NCBI RefSeq assembly: GCF_000374865.1
Contig: NZ_KB895458.1
Span: forward strand, 62,001 to 126,000
Direction: 5' to 3'
DNA from: Arthrobacter sp. 135MFCol5.1
GTDB taxonomy: Bacteria > Actinomycetota > Actinomycetes > Actinomycetales > Micrococcaceae
Length of the DNA: 64,000 nt
In this document: positions 42,600 to 54,115 of the stretch, in pieces
Layout of the letters: every line of letters starts with the position of its first letter
Numbering within the stretch: position 1 is the first letter of the stretch
The notes under the pieces: generated by a model
Database searches by the model: none
Told to the model about the DNA's origin: nothing
The model's input: only the letters and a program-made list of their open reading frames with translations
Position numbers and translations under genes: made by a program

Positions 42600-44195
42600 G
42601 CGTTTCCGGGCCCGGCCTCGGGGGCGCCCCTGGCCAGTCCTAAGCCGGTTCGCGCATCCGCACCTTGAGGGGTTGAAGTCGCGAACACTCTTCTGATACG
42701 GCGGACGTTACGCCCCGCCCGTCTGGAAAACGCTGTCCGGCAGCCGGACGTGGCGAGCGGTGCCTGCGGGCGCGGTGGCAGGATTGGCCCATGGCGGCAC
42801 GCAGCAACTTACCCCGGCCCGAGGGCACCCGGACGGCATGGAATCCTCGCCTGGCACTCCTGGTGGCGGCGACCTTCTTCATGGAGTTCCTGGACGGAAC
42901 GGTCCTCACCACCGCCATCCCCAGCATTTCCGCGGACTTCGCCATCGCCGCCGCGGACGTGAACATCACCATGACCGCGTACCTGCTGACCGTCGCCATC
43001 GGCATCCCCCTCAGCGGCTGGCTGGCAGAACGGTTTGGTGCCCGCCGGATCTTCTGCCTGGCAATCTCCGTCTTCACCCTGGCGTCGCTCGCCTGCGCCC
43101 TCAGCCAGGACCTCACCTCCCTGACCTTGAGCCGTATTGCCCAGGGAGCGGGCGGGGCCATGATGGTCCCGGTGGGCACCCTGGTGGTCCTGCGCGGCAC
43201 ACCGAAGTCCGAGTTGCTGCGCGCCACCGCGTTCCTGGTGTGGCCCGGGCTCCTGGCACCGGTCCTCGCCCCGCTGGTGGGCGGAGCGCTCACCACCTAC
43301 CTGTCGTGGCACTGGATTTTCCTGGTCAACCTTCCGCTCGGTGCCGCTGCGTTCCTGGCTTCGCTCCGGCTGGTCCCGGTGGCGCCGGGCGATCCCGGCC
43401 GACGCTTGGACTGGCCCGGCATGGCACTGACCACGGTCGGGGTCGGAGCGCTCGTGGCCGGCCTGGAACTTGCCAGCAGCCACCCCGAACTGCCCTGGGC
43501 CGGGATCAGCGCCGCCGCCGGGGCCGCAGCGCTCACGGGGGCCGTTTTGTGGATGCGGCGCACCCCGCATCCGCTGTTCAACCTGCAAGTCTTCCGCGCC
43601 CGCACGTTCCGGGCCATGGCTACCGGCGGTTTCGTGTACCGGGTGACCATCAGCTCGGTCCCCTTCCTGTTGCCGCTGATGTTCCAGACCGGATTCGGAT
43701 GGACTCCCCTGCATGCCGGAGCACTCGTGGCCGCAGTGTTCATCGGCAACATCGGCATCAAGCCGGCCACCACGCCGTTGATCAGGAAATTTGGCTTCAA
43801 GGCGATGCTGGTGTTTGCCTCGCTGGCGTCCGCCCTGACGTTCGCCGCCTGCGCCCTGCTGACGCCTGAGACCCCGGAAGCATTGATGTTCGCACTGCTG
43901 GTCTGCAGCGGGGCGTTCCGCTCCATCGGCTTTTCGTCATATGCGTCCGTCCAGTACGCGGACATCCCGCCGGCCCAACTCACCTCCGCCAACACGGTGT
44001 CGGCGACCCTGGTGCAGCTTGCGACGGGCTCGGGAATCGCCGCCGCAGCCCTGTTGATCCGGACGTTTGATGGGGTTTCCCTCGGGCACCCGGACGCCGC
44101 CGGGCCATTCCGGGCCGCGTTCCTCGCCATGGCCGTCCTGATGCTGGCCAGCACCGCGGACAGCCTCCTGCTGCCGCGGCACGCCGGCGCTGCCG

Positions 44196-46400
<2,205 letters not shown>

Positions 46401-46539
46401 TGATTCAGTATCCCAGCACCCCCTGACACCGGTCACAGGCCGGGACTGCTATGTGGAAAGCTGCGGCCGGTGCACCCGAATGCGCGCAGCTGTTACGAAA
46501 GTGCGCCCGGAACCAGCTTGGCTGCGTCCGCCGCCCACG

Positions 46540-46552
46540 TAAGATAAAGCCC
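46540..46552 (+). promoter_or_regulatory. -10 element placing transcription start at the manB start codon
   Basis: TAAGAT (46540-46545) with TTGGCT 16 bases upstream. Seven bases separate the hexamer from the GTG, so the transcript probably begins at or next to the start codon and is leaderless. No ribosome site is present. Confidence 0.5.
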
Positions 46553-47971
46553 GTGACTAGCGAACAGACAACGACATTTGATCTCTCGGCATCCTTCAAG
46601 GCCTACGACGTCCGAGGGATTGTGGGCGAATCGATCACCGCCGAAATCGTCGAAGCCGTGGGGGCCGCGTTCGTGGATGTCCTCAAGCTCGAAGGCCAGA
46701 CCATCGTGGTGGGCGGTGACATGCGCCCCTCCTCCCCCGAGTTCACCAAGGCCTTCGCCAACGGAGCCGCAACCAGGGGCGCCAACGTAGAGCTGCTGGA
46801 CCTGATTTCCACCGATGAGCTGTACTTCGCCTGCGGTTACCTCAACCGCGCCGGCGCAACCTTCACCGCCAGCCACAATCCAGCCGCCTACAACGGCATC
46901 AAGATGTCCAAGGCCGGTGCCGTCCCGATTTCCTCCGAAACCGGCCTCAAGGAGATCCAGGCCCTCGCGGAGCAGTACCTCAACACCGGGTCCATCCCCG
47001 CCGCCGGCACCCCCGGAAGCATCAGCGTCCGCGACGTCCTCAAGGACTACTCCGAGTACCTGCGCAAGCTGGTTGACCTCTCGGCCTCCCGCCCGCTGAA
47101 GGTGGTGGTGGACGCCGGCAACGGCATGGCAGGCCTGACCACTCCCGCCGTGCTGGGCGACGCATTGCTGCACAAACTCCCGTTCGACATTGTTCCGCTC
47201 TACTTTGAACTGGATGGATCCTTCCCCAACCACCCCGCCAACCCCCTAGAGCCGGAGAACCTCCGCGACCTCCAGGCGGCGGTCATCAAGCACGGTGCGG
47301 ACATCGGCCTGGCCTTCGACGGCGACGCAGACCGCTGCTTCGTCATCGACGAGAAGGGCGAGCCCGTGTCCCCGTCCGCCATCACCGGGATGGTGGCGCG
47401 CCGCGAGATCGCCCGCGCCAAGGCGCAGGGCGAGGAAAAGCCCACGATCATCCACAACCTCCTGACCTCCCGTGCCGTCGCCGAGCTGGTGGAGCACGAC
47501 GGCGGACGTGCTGTCCGGACCCGCGTTGGCCACTCGTTCATCAAGGCGGTCATGGCCGAGGAAGGCGCCGTGTTCGGCGGCGAACACTCCGCGCACTTCT
47601 ACTTCCGCGATTTCTGGAACGCGGACACCGGCATGCTGGCAGCCATGCATGTCCTGGCAGCACTGGGCGAGCAGGACGGCCCGCTGTCCGACCTGGCACG
47701 CGAATACGAGCCCTACGTCAGCTCCGGCGAGATCAACTCCGAGGTGGAGGACAAGCCGGCGGCGGTGGAGCGGGTACGCCAGGCTTTCGCGGACGAGGAC
47801 CTCACCATCGACACCCTGGACGGCAGCACGTTCACGGCCAACGACGGCAGCTACTGGTTCAACCTCCGCCCCTCCAACACCGAACCGTTCCTGCGGCTCA
47901 ATGCCGAGGCGACGGACCGGGCCACCATGGAGCGCGTCCGCGACCGCGTCCTCTCGCTGGTACGGGCCTAG
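46553..47971 (+). CDS. manB: phosphomannomutase/phosphoglucomutase
   Basis: 472 residues from GTG 46553. Alpha-D-phosphohexomutase motifs: FKAYDVRGIVGE at the start, active-site phosphoserine S107 in TASHNPAAYNGIK, metal loop FDGDADRC at ~255-262, sugar loop GEHSAHFYFRD, and phosphate-binding RPSNTEPFLRLNAE near the end. Interconverts mannose-6-P and mannose-1-P (and/or the glucose phosphates) for GDP-mannose and cell-wall sugar synthesis. A small hypothetical gene follows after six bases. Confidence 0.92.
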   Translation: MTSEQTTTFDLSASFKAYDVRGIVGESITAEIVEAVGAAFVDVLKLEGQTIVVGGDMRPSSPEFTKAFANGAATRGANVELLDLISTDELYFACGYLNRAGATFTASHNPAAYNGIKMSKAGAVPISSETGLKEIQALAEQYLNTGSIPAAGTPGSISVRDVLKDYSEYLRKLVDLSASRPLKVVVDAGNGMAGLTTPAVLGDALLHKLPFDIVPLYFELDGSFPNHPANPLEPENLRDLQAAVIKHGADIGLAFDGDADRCFVIDEKGEPVSPSAITGMVARREIARAKAQGEEKPTIIHNLLTSRAVAELVEHDGGRAVRTRVGHSFIKAVMAEEGAVFGGEHSAHFYFRDFWNADTGMLAAMHVLAALGEQDGPLSDLAREYEPYVSSGEINSEVEDKPAAVERVRQAFADEDLTIDTLDGSTFTANDGSYWFNLRPSNTEPFLRLNAEATDRATMERVRDRVLSLVRA

Positions 47972-47977
47972 CAGCAA

Positions 47978-48475
47978 ATGGCAGACCACACCGGGCAAGC
48001 AACGGAGGGCCCCGGCGGCCAGGAGAGCTGGCGCGATTCTGTTCCGGAAGCCACGGCAACCGACCTGGAGAACCTCCTGGGCACGGGTGTGAGCGCGGCC
48101 CAGGAGCAGCTCCAGCGCAACGGCGGCTTCCTGCCCTTCGCGCTCACGGTCCAAAACGACGGCGAGGTGCGGCTGGTTGCCGTCTCCCCGGCGGAAGCCG
48201 GGGAGGACACGGACGGGGATTTCGACGCCGAGGCCATGATCAAGGACCTCCAGGCGCTCCTGCGGCAGAACCGGGACGACTTCCGCGCCGCCGCCGTCGT
48301 GTGCGACATCCTGCTGGTGGAGGAGGATTCCGACGCCATCCACGTGGCCGCGGAGCACCGGGACGGTTCCCTGTTCGCCGCTGTGCTGCCCTATGCCGCC
48401 AACCCCAGCACCCAGTCCTGGGATTTTGGCGAGCTTGGCGCGGACGCCAGCGAGCCCGCCATCTGGGTGGACTAG
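47978..48475 (+). CDS. hypothetical acidic protein downstream of manB
   Basis: 165 residues, acidic, soluble (FLPFALTVQNDGEVRLVAVS; DFRAAAVVCDILLVEEDSDA). It looks like a compact alpha/beta domain of a conserved actinobacterial family whose role I do not know. Six bases separate it from manB, so it is in the same operon. Confidence 0.6.
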   Translation: MADHTGQATEGPGGQESWRDSVPEATATDLENLLGTGVSAAQEQLQRNGGFLPFALTVQNDGEVRLVAVSPAEAGEDTDGDFDAEAMIKDLQALLRQNRDDFRAAAVVCDILLVEEDSDAIHVAAEHRDGSLFAAVLPYAANPSTQSWDFGELGADASEPAIWVD

Positions 48476-48488
48476 ACCAGCGGCAGCC

Positions 48489-48938
48489 GTGAAGATCAAC
48501 GCCTTCGCCGACGTCAGCCTGCGGGCACTCATGGTGCTCGCAGCGGTCCCGGACGGCACCCTGCTGACCACCCAGAGCATCGCGGACTCGGTAGGGACGC
48601 CCTACAACCACGTCAGCAAGGCGATGGCCAAGCTGCGGAGCCTGGGGCTGATCGAGGTTGTCCGGGGCCGCTCCGGCGGGTCCCAGCTCAGCCATGCCGG
48701 ACGCATCGCCAGCGTGGGGCAGATCCTGCGGCAGCTCGATTCCCGGCTGGATCCGGCCGATTGCGTATCGCCGGCCGGAAATTGTCCACTGATCACCGAA
48801 TGCCGGCTCCGCAGCGCCCTGGCCCGCGCACGCGAAGCCTTCTACGCTGAGCTCGACTCCGTGGTGATCGCGGATCTTCCCCAGGCCCGCCAGATGGCGC
48901 CCGTTTTCCAGGTGATCGGCCTCCGCCCGGGCTTGTAG
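48489..48938 (+). CDS. nsrR: Rrf2 family regulator, NsrR-type nitric-oxide sensor
   Basis: GTG start at 48489, 149 residues. Winged helix (LLTTQSIADSVGTPYNHVSK, then MAKLRSLGLIEVVRGRSGG) and three Cys C92, C99, C105 (DCVSPAGNC, then PLITEC), spaced almost as the cluster ligands of Streptomyces NsrR. In NsrR a [4Fe-4S] cluster is destroyed by NO and repression is lifted. The next gene is hmp, the classical NsrR target, with two palindromes between. Confidence 0.85.
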   Translation: MKINAFADVSLRALMVLAAVPDGTLLTTQSIADSVGTPYNHVSKAMAKLRSLGLIEVVRGRSGGSQLSHAGRIASVGQILRQLDSRLDPADCVSPAGNCPLITECRLRSALARAREAFYAELDSVVIADLPQARQMAPVFQVIGLRPGL

Positions 48939-48979
48939 CCCAACGTATCCGGGCATTACCTGCCAGTTTGATTTCCAAC

Positions 48980-48996
48980 TTCTACACAGTGTAGAA
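48980..48996. promoter_or_regulatory. palindrome upstream of hmp, first site
   Basis: TTCTACAC-A-GTGTAGAA: perfect 8-bp arms about one base, 14 bases before the NsrR-type site. It could be a second NsrR site of different sequence or that of another regulator. Confidence 0.45.
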
Positions 48997-49009
48997 CTGA
49001 GGCGGAAAT

Positions 49010-49030
49010 ACTTGTATTTGAAATACAAGT
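49010..49030. promoter_or_regulatory. NsrR-type operator upstream of hmp
   Basis: Perfect 10-bp arms ACTTGTATTT and AAATACAAGT about one G. It agrees in layout with the known NsrR consensus (…ATTT-n-AAAT…). It lies 48 bases before the hmp start, overlapping the expected promoter, so NsrR would repress hmp. Confidence 0.75.
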
Positions 49031-49077
49031 TTTAATGCGGCCGGACGAAGGCCCCGGCCATAACCTCAGGAGTTCAG

Positions 49078-50238
49078 ATGCTCTCGGACAAGTCCCGCCC
49101 CGTCATTGAGGCCACCCTGCCGCTGGTCGGCTCCAGGATCGGATCCATCACCCCGAACTTTTACGCCCGTCTGTTCGCGGCGCACCCCGAACTGATGGAT
49201 GGCCTGTTCAGCCGCTCCAACCAGCGCTCCGGGAACCAGCAGCAGGCCCTCGCCGGGAGCATCGCAGCCTTCGCCACCCACTTGGTCAACAATCCGGGCA
49301 CCCTGCCGGAGACGGTCCTTTCCCGCATCGCGCACCGGCACGCCTCCCTGGGCATCACCGAACCGCAGTACCAGGTGGTCTACGAGCACCTCTTCGCGGC
49401 CATCGCCGAAGACCTCGCCGAGGTCATCACCCCCGAGATCGCCGAAGCCTGGACCGAGGTGTACTGGCTGATGGCGGACGCCCTGATCAAGCTCGAAAAG
49501 GGCCTCTACGCCGCGCAGGCCAACGACAAAATGTGGACGCCCTGGCGGGTGGCAGCCAAGGCACCGGCAGGAACCGGGTCCATGACCTTCACCCTGGAGC
49601 CGGCCGACGACACCCCCGTCACCCCCGCCTTGCCCGGCCAGTACATCAGCGTCAAGGTGGCGCTCCCCGACGGACTGCGGCAGGTGCGGCAGTACTCGCT
49701 TTCCGGCGATGCCGGCACCAGCCGCATCTTCACCACCAAACTCGACGACGGCGGCGAGGTCTCCCCCGTGCTGCACCACACCGTCCAGGTGGGCGACGTC
49801 GTCGAGATTTCCAACCCTTACGGTGAGATCACGCTCAAGGACGGCGAAGGCCCGGTGGTCCTGGCCTCCGCAGGCATCGGCTGCACCCCCACCGCGTCCA
49901 TCCTGCGGTCGCTGGCCGAATCCGGCTCTGACCGGCAGGTGCTGGTGCTGCACGCGGAAAGCACCCTGGAAAGCTGGGCCCTGCGCAGCCAGATGACCAG
50001 CGACGTCGAGCGCCTGGACGGCGCAGAACTGCAACTCTGGCTGGAGCAGCCGGTGGACGGCACCAGGCAGGGCTTCATGTCCCTGCGCGAAGTGGACCTC
50101 CCGGCCGGTGCGTCCCTCTACCTCTGCGGCCCGCTGCCGTTCATGAAGAACATCCGCAACGAAGCCATCAACGCGGGCATTCCCGCCACCAGGATCCACT
50201 ATGAGGTCTTCGGCCCGGACATCTGGCTCGCGAGCTGA
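49078..50238 (+). CDS. hmp: flavohaemoprotein Hmp, nitric oxide dioxygenase
   Basis: 386 residues. Globin domain (1-~140) with B10 Tyr29 in NFYARLF and proximal His88 in IAHRHASLGI; FAD-binding domain with RQYSLSG; NAD-binding domain with ASAGIGCTPTASILRSL and the end LCGPLPFMKNIRNEA…YEVFGPD. Converts NO and O2 to nitrate with NAD(P)H. The ATG has AGGAG upstream. It is downstream of the NsrR-type gene and its operators. Confidence 0.95.
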   Translation: MLSDKSRPVIEATLPLVGSRIGSITPNFYARLFAAHPELMDGLFSRSNQRSGNQQQALAGSIAAFATHLVNNPGTLPETVLSRIAHRHASLGITEPQYQVVYEHLFAAIAEDLAEVITPEIAEAWTEVYWLMADALIKLEKGLYAAQANDKMWTPWRVAAKAPAGTGSMTFTLEPADDTPVTPALPGQYISVKVALPDGLRQVRQYSLSGDAGTSRIFTTKLDDGGEVSPVLHHTVQVGDVVEISNPYGEITLKDGEGPVVLASAGIGCTPTASILRSLAESGSDRQVLVLHAESTLESWALRSQMTSDVERLDGAELQLWLEQPVDGTRQGFMSLREVDLPAGASLYLCGPLPFMKNIRNEAINAGIPATRIHYEVFGPDIWLAS

Positions 50239-50268
50239 ATCCACCCCACGGCCCGCTCCCGGGCCCAC

Positions 50269-50323
50269 AGTACGACGACGGCCCCGCACCTTTGGGGAAA
50301 AGGTGCGGGGCCGTCGTCGTACT
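50269..50323. terminator. 25-bp perfect stem between hmp and pckG
   Basis: Two 25-base arms (50269-50293 and 50299-50323) pair perfectly around a five-base loop, between convergent genes. The stem includes TTT/AAA next to the loop. An unusually strong bidirectional terminator. Confidence 0.75.
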
Positions 50324-50337
50324 GATAAGGGGGCAGC

Positions 50338-52164
50338 TCAGCCCAGGCGGGCCTTGAGGCCTGCCAGTTCGGACTGCAGGGCTTCGGGCAGCGAGCCCCC
50401 GAAGTTGGCGAACCAGTCTTCAATGGAGGCCAGCTCGGTAGCCCACTCGGCGGGATCGACCTTGACGGCCTCCTCAACCTGCGCAGCTGTCATGTCCAGG
50501 CCTTCGAGGTCGATGGCCTCGCCGGTTGGCACGTAGCCGATGGGGGTTTCGACGGCGTCCGCCGTGCCTTCGAGGCGCTCGATGGCCCACTTGAGGACGC
50601 GGGCGTTGTCACCGAAGCCGGGCCAGGCGAAGCCGCCTTCGGAGTTCCGGCGGAACCAGTTGACCAGGAAGATCTTGGGCAGGCGCTCCGGGTTTGCCTT
50701 GGCGGACAGGTTTACCCAGTGGTTCAGGTAGTCGCCTGCGTCGTAGCCGATGAAGGGCAGCATGGCCATGGGGTCGCGCCGGACCACACCGACCGCGCCG
50801 GCGGCGGCAGCGGTGGTTTCGGAGGACAGGGTGGAGCCCATGAAGATGCCGTTGGACCAGCTGCGGGCCTCGGTGACCAGGGGAATGGTGGTCTTCCGGC
50901 GCCCGCCGAACAGGATGGCGGAGAGCTCCACGCCGTCCGGGCTGAAGTACTCCTCGGCCAACATGTCGATCTGGTCGATCGGGGTGCAGAAGCGTGAGTT
51001 CGGGTGGGCCGCGGGCTTGTCCGAATCCGGCGTCCAGGAGTTGCCCTGCCAGTCGGTAAGGTGCGCTGGCACCTCGTCCGTCATGCCCTCCCACCACACG
51101 CCGCCGTCGTCGGTCAGCGCCACGTTCGTGAAGATGCTGCTGCCCTTGGCGATGGCCCGCATGGCGTTGGGGTTGGTGCCCCAGCCGGTACCGGGTGCCA
51201 CGCCGAACAGGCCGGCCTCGGGGTTGACGGCGCGCAGCTCGCCTTCCTTGCCGAACCGCATCCAGGTGATGTCGTCACCGAGGGTTTCAACCTTCCAGCC
51301 CTTGATGGTGGGATCCAGCAGGGCGAGGTTGGTCTTGCCGCAGGCGGAGGGGAAGGCCGCGGAAATGTAGTACGTCTTCTGCTCGGGGGAGGTCAGCTTG
51401 AGGATGAGCATGTGCTCTGCCAGCCAGCCTTCGTCGCGGGCCATGACGGAGGCGATCCGCAGGGCGTAGCACTTCTTGCCCAGCAGCGCGTTTCCACCGT
51501 AGCCGGAGCCAAAGGACCAAATGGAGCGCTCTTCGGGGAAGTGGACGATCCACTTGTCCGGGTTGCACGGCCACGGGACGTCATCCTGGCCCGGTGCCAG
51601 GGGCGCGCCCAGGGAATGCAGGGCCGGGACGAAAAAGGCGTTGGTCTCGGTGATCCGGTTCAGGACATCCGTGCCAATGCGGGCCATGATGCGCATGGAG
51701 GCAACAACGTAGGCGCTGTCAGTGATTTCCACGCCAAACTTGGGGTCCTCGGCATCCAGGTGGCCCATGACGAACGGGATGACGTACATGGTGCGGCCGC
51801 GCATGGAACCGGCGAAGAGCCCGCGCAGCTTGTCCTTCATCTCGCGCGGGTCCATCCAGTTGTTGGTGAAGCCGGCGTCACGCCTGTTTTCCGAGCAGAT
51901 GAAGGTCTGCTCCTCGACGCGGGCAACGTCGGCGGGATCCGAGAACGCGGCGAAGGAATTGGGGAACAGGTCCTGGTTGAGGCGCGTGAGCGTTCCGGCA
52001 GCGACGAGCTCGTCGGTCAGGCGGGTGTTTTCCTCTTCGGACCCGTCAACCCAGTAGATGCGGTCCGGCTGCGTAAGCTCAGCAACCTCTTCGACCCATG
52101 CCAGCAAGCCGGCATGTGTGGTGGGTGCTTTCTCAAGCAGCGGCTTCTGCGCCAGATCGCCCAT
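50338..52164 (-). CDS. pckG: phosphoenolpyruvate carboxykinase (GTP)
   Basis: Start at ATG 52164 ([14 protein letters not shown]) with AAGGGA six bases upstream. 608 residues, normal length. Kinase P-loop with reactive Cys: [20 protein letters not shown]; metal-binding [23 protein letters not shown]-type signature [19 protein letters not shown]. Converts oxaloacetate and GTP to PEP, the entry to gluconeogenesis. A CRP-like site lies 150 bases upstream. It may respond to carbon source. Confidence 0.95.
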   Translation of the reverse strand: MGDLAQKPLLEKAPTTHAGLLAWVEEVAELTQPDRIYWVDGSEEENTRLTDELVAAGTLTRLNQDLFPNSFAAFSDPADVARVEEQTFICSENRRDAGFTNNWMDPREMKDKLRGLFAGSMRGRTMYVIPFVMGHLDAEDPKFGVEITDSAYVVASMRIMARIGTDVLNRITETNAFFVPALHSLGAPLAPGQDDVPWPCNPDKWIVHFPEERSIWSFGSGYGGNALLGKKCYALRIASVMARDEGWLAEHMLILKLTSPEQKTYYISAAFPSACGKTNLALLDPTIKGWKVETLGDDITWMRFGKEGELRAVNPEAGLFGVAPGTGWGTNPNAMRAIAKGSSIFTNVALTDDGGVWWEGMTDEVPAHLTDWQGNSWTPDSDKPAAHPNSRFCTPIDQIDMLAEEYFSPDGVELSAILFGGRRKTTIPLVTEARSWSNGIFMGSTLSSETTAAAAGAVGVVRRDPMAMLPFIGYDAGDYLNHWVNLSAKANPERLPKIFLVNWFRRNSEGGFAWPGFGDNARVLKWAIERLEGTADAVETPIGYVPTGEAIDLEGLDMTAAQVEEAVKVDPAEWATELASIEDWFANFGGSLPEALQSELAGLKARLG

Positions 52165-52313
52165 TGCAGTTCCCTTCCTCGGGTTCATCGGTGTGAGCTA
52201 AATGCTATGGTCCGGACCACTGGAGTTTTTTGGGAGCTTGACTGACATCTCCGGTCACGAAAAGTGAATTCCGCGGAAATCCAAGGAATTTTTGCCGCAG
52301 AATCGCGGATTAA

Positions 52314-52327
52314 GTGACAAAGGTCAC
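52314..52327. promoter_or_regulatory. CRP/GlxR-like palindrome upstream of pckG
   Basis: GTGA-CAAAGG-TCAC fits the half-sites of the CRP/FNR family (TGTGA-N6-TCACA), whose actinobacterial member GlxR controls gluconeogenic genes. It is 150 bases from the pckG start and 40 bases from the tRNA-Arg promoter. Confidence 0.4.
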
Positions 52328-52366
52328 CTATACCGGTCTAGTTGCCGAGATTACAAGGGTTTCGAT

Positions 52367-52396
52367 TTGGCACTACGGCCCCGGCTCGCGTAAAGT
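52367..52396 (+). promoter_or_regulatory. promoter of tRNA-Arg(ACG)
   Basis: TTGGCA, 18 bases, TAAAGT, ending 45 bases before the tRNA. Good match to the main sigma-factor consensus. Confidence 0.55.
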
Positions 52397-52441
52397 AATT
52401 CGAGGTTCGGGGAGAGCGGTTCTTCTCCCGGGACACGGAAT

Positions 52442-52518
<77 letters not shown>

Positions 52519-52523
52519 ACAAG

Positions 52524-52555
52524 GTCCGCACCGGCTCGCCGGTGCGGACTTTTTT
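52524..52555 (+). terminator. rho-independent terminator after tRNA-Arg
   Basis: Perfect 11-bp stem GTCCGCACCGG / CCGGTGCGGAC with a four-base loop, then six T. Confidence 0.9.
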
Positions 52556-52593
52556 GTACCCTCCAGGCGCCGCGTCCCGGCTAGGCTGTGCAC

Positions 52594-54048
52594 ATGATGC
52601 CCGAGGCCGCTGAGCGCGAATTTGATGTTGTTGTTATCGGCGCAGGCGCCGTAGGTGAAAACGTGGCGGGCCGCGTGGTCCAGGCGGGCCTGAGCGCCGT
52701 CATGGTGGAAGCGGAACTTGTTGGCGGTGAATGCTCCTACTGGGCATGCATGCCATCCAAGGCACTGCTCCGGCCCGGCACCGCCCTGCATGGGGCGCAG
52801 ACCACCCCCGGCGCCAAGGAAGCCGTCACCCGAACCCTGGACGCCGCAGCCGTCCTGGCCCGCCGCAATTACTTCACGTCCAACTGGCAGGACGACAGCC
52901 AAGTCAGCTGGGCGGAGGACACCGGCATCGAGCTGGTGCGCGGCCACGGCTGGCTGACCGGGCCCAAGGCGGTTGAAGTGGCGGGCCTGGATGGGGCGCA
53001 ACACCTGCTGCGGGCCAGGCACGCGGTGGTCCTGGCCACCGGGTCCACCTCCAACAACCCTCCCATCGAGGGGCTGGAGGACGTGCAGGTCTGGGGCACC
53101 CGGGAAGCGACCTCCGCGGCTGAGATCCCCGAACGCCTCACGGTCCTGGGCGGCGGAGTGGCCGGCACGGAGCTCGCGCAGGCCTTCGCCCGCCTGGGCT
53201 CGAGCGTTACCCTGGTGGCGCGCAGCGGCCTGCTGGGCACCTTCCCGGAGGAAGCGGCGGCGCTGGTTGCGGCGGGATTGCGGGCAGACGGCGTGACCCT
53301 CCGGCTGCATACGGCCACCGAACGGATCAGCGCAAACGAGGACGGTACGCTCACCGTCAGCCTGGGCGACGGAACCACCGTCACGGCAGAAAAGGTCCTG
53401 GTCTCCACCGGCCGGCACCCGGCACTGGAAGGCCTCGGCCTGGAAAGTGTCGGCTTCGAGCCCGGAGAATCGGGCCACCTGAGCCTGTCCACGGACACCA
53501 CCGGACTAGTGGAAGGGACCCCCGGCGACGACGACTGGCTGTACGCCGTAGGGGACGCCGCCGGGAAGAACCTCTTCACCCACCAGGGCAAATACGAGGC
53601 CCGCGCCACCGGTGACGCCATCGCCGCCCGGGCCAAGGGCGGGCTCAAGGGAGCCCCGGGCGACTGGACCAGCTGCGCCCAGACGGCCAACCAGCACGCC
53701 GTACCCAGCGTCGTCTTCACGGATCCGGAACTGGCCAGCGTGGGGCGCACGCTGGAAACTGCCAGGAAAGACGGCTACAACGCCTCGTCCGTGGAGCTGC
53801 CCATCCAGGTGGCTGGTTCCTCCCTGCACTCCGAGAACTACGAGGGGTGGGCGCAGCTGGTGGTTGACGAAGACCGCAAAGTCCTCCTGGGCGCCACCTT
53901 CGCCGGGCCCGATGTGGCCGAGCTGCTCCACGCCGCCACCATCGCGGTAGTGGGCGAAGTTCCGCTGGACCGGCTATGGCACGCGGTCCCTTCCTACCCA
54001 ACCATAAGTGAGGTCTGGCTGCGGCTGCTGGAGAAGTATGGCCTGTGA
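52594..54048 (+). CDS. FAD-dependent pyridine nucleotide-disulfide oxidoreductase
   Basis: About 484 residues. FAD fold VVVIGAGAVGENVAGRVVQA, redox pair in GGECSYWACMPSKAL (C-x4-C), NAD(P) fold RLTVLGGGVAGTELAQAFAR, FAD site WLYAVGDAAGKNLFTHQGKY and a C-terminal dimerisation domain. The usual C-terminal His-x4-Glu of lipoamide dehydrogenase is replaced: the end reads LWHAVPSYPTISEVW, keeping H and P. Relative of mercuric reductase and dihydrolipoyl dehydrogenase; substrate unknown. TAGGCT six bases before ATG 52594 and no ribosome site suggest a leaderless mRNA (ATG 52597 or GTG 52588 possible). Confidence 0.82.
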   Translation: MMPEAAEREFDVVVIGAGAVGENVAGRVVQAGLSAVMVEAELVGGECSYWACMPSKALLRPGTALHGAQTTPGAKEAVTRTLDAAAVLARRNYFTSNWQDDSQVSWAEDTGIELVRGHGWLTGPKAVEVAGLDGAQHLLRARHAVVLATGSTSNNPPIEGLEDVQVWGTREATSAAEIPERLTVLGGGVAGTELAQAFARLGSSVTLVARSGLLGTFPEEAAALVAAGLRADGVTLRLHTATERISANEDGTLTVSLGDGTTVTAEKVLVSTGRHPALEGLGLESVGFEPGESGHLSLSTDTTGLVEGTPGDDDWLYAVGDAAGKNLFTHQGKYEARATGDAIAARAKGGLKGAPGDWTSCAQTANQHAVPSVVFTDPELASVGRTLETARKDGYNASSVELPIQVAGSSLHSENYEGWAQLVVDEDRKVLLGATFAGPDVAELLHAATIAVVGEVPLDRLWHAVPSYPTISEVWLRLLEKYGL

Positions 54049-54058
54049 GTCTTATTTG

Positions 54059-54074
54059 AACTGACCGGTCAGTT
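54059..54074. promoter_or_regulatory. TetR operator heading the YhgE operon
   Basis: Perfect 16-bp palindrome AACTGACCGGTCAGTT, 41 bases before the first gene. The motif ACTGACCGGTCAGT is of the common TetR type (TGACC/GGTCA). The TetR gene is the third gene of the same operon. Confidence 0.75.
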
Positions 54075-54115
54075 TGGTTAGTCTTGATGCAGACTTCTTC
54101 TGCGAAAGGCAAGCC

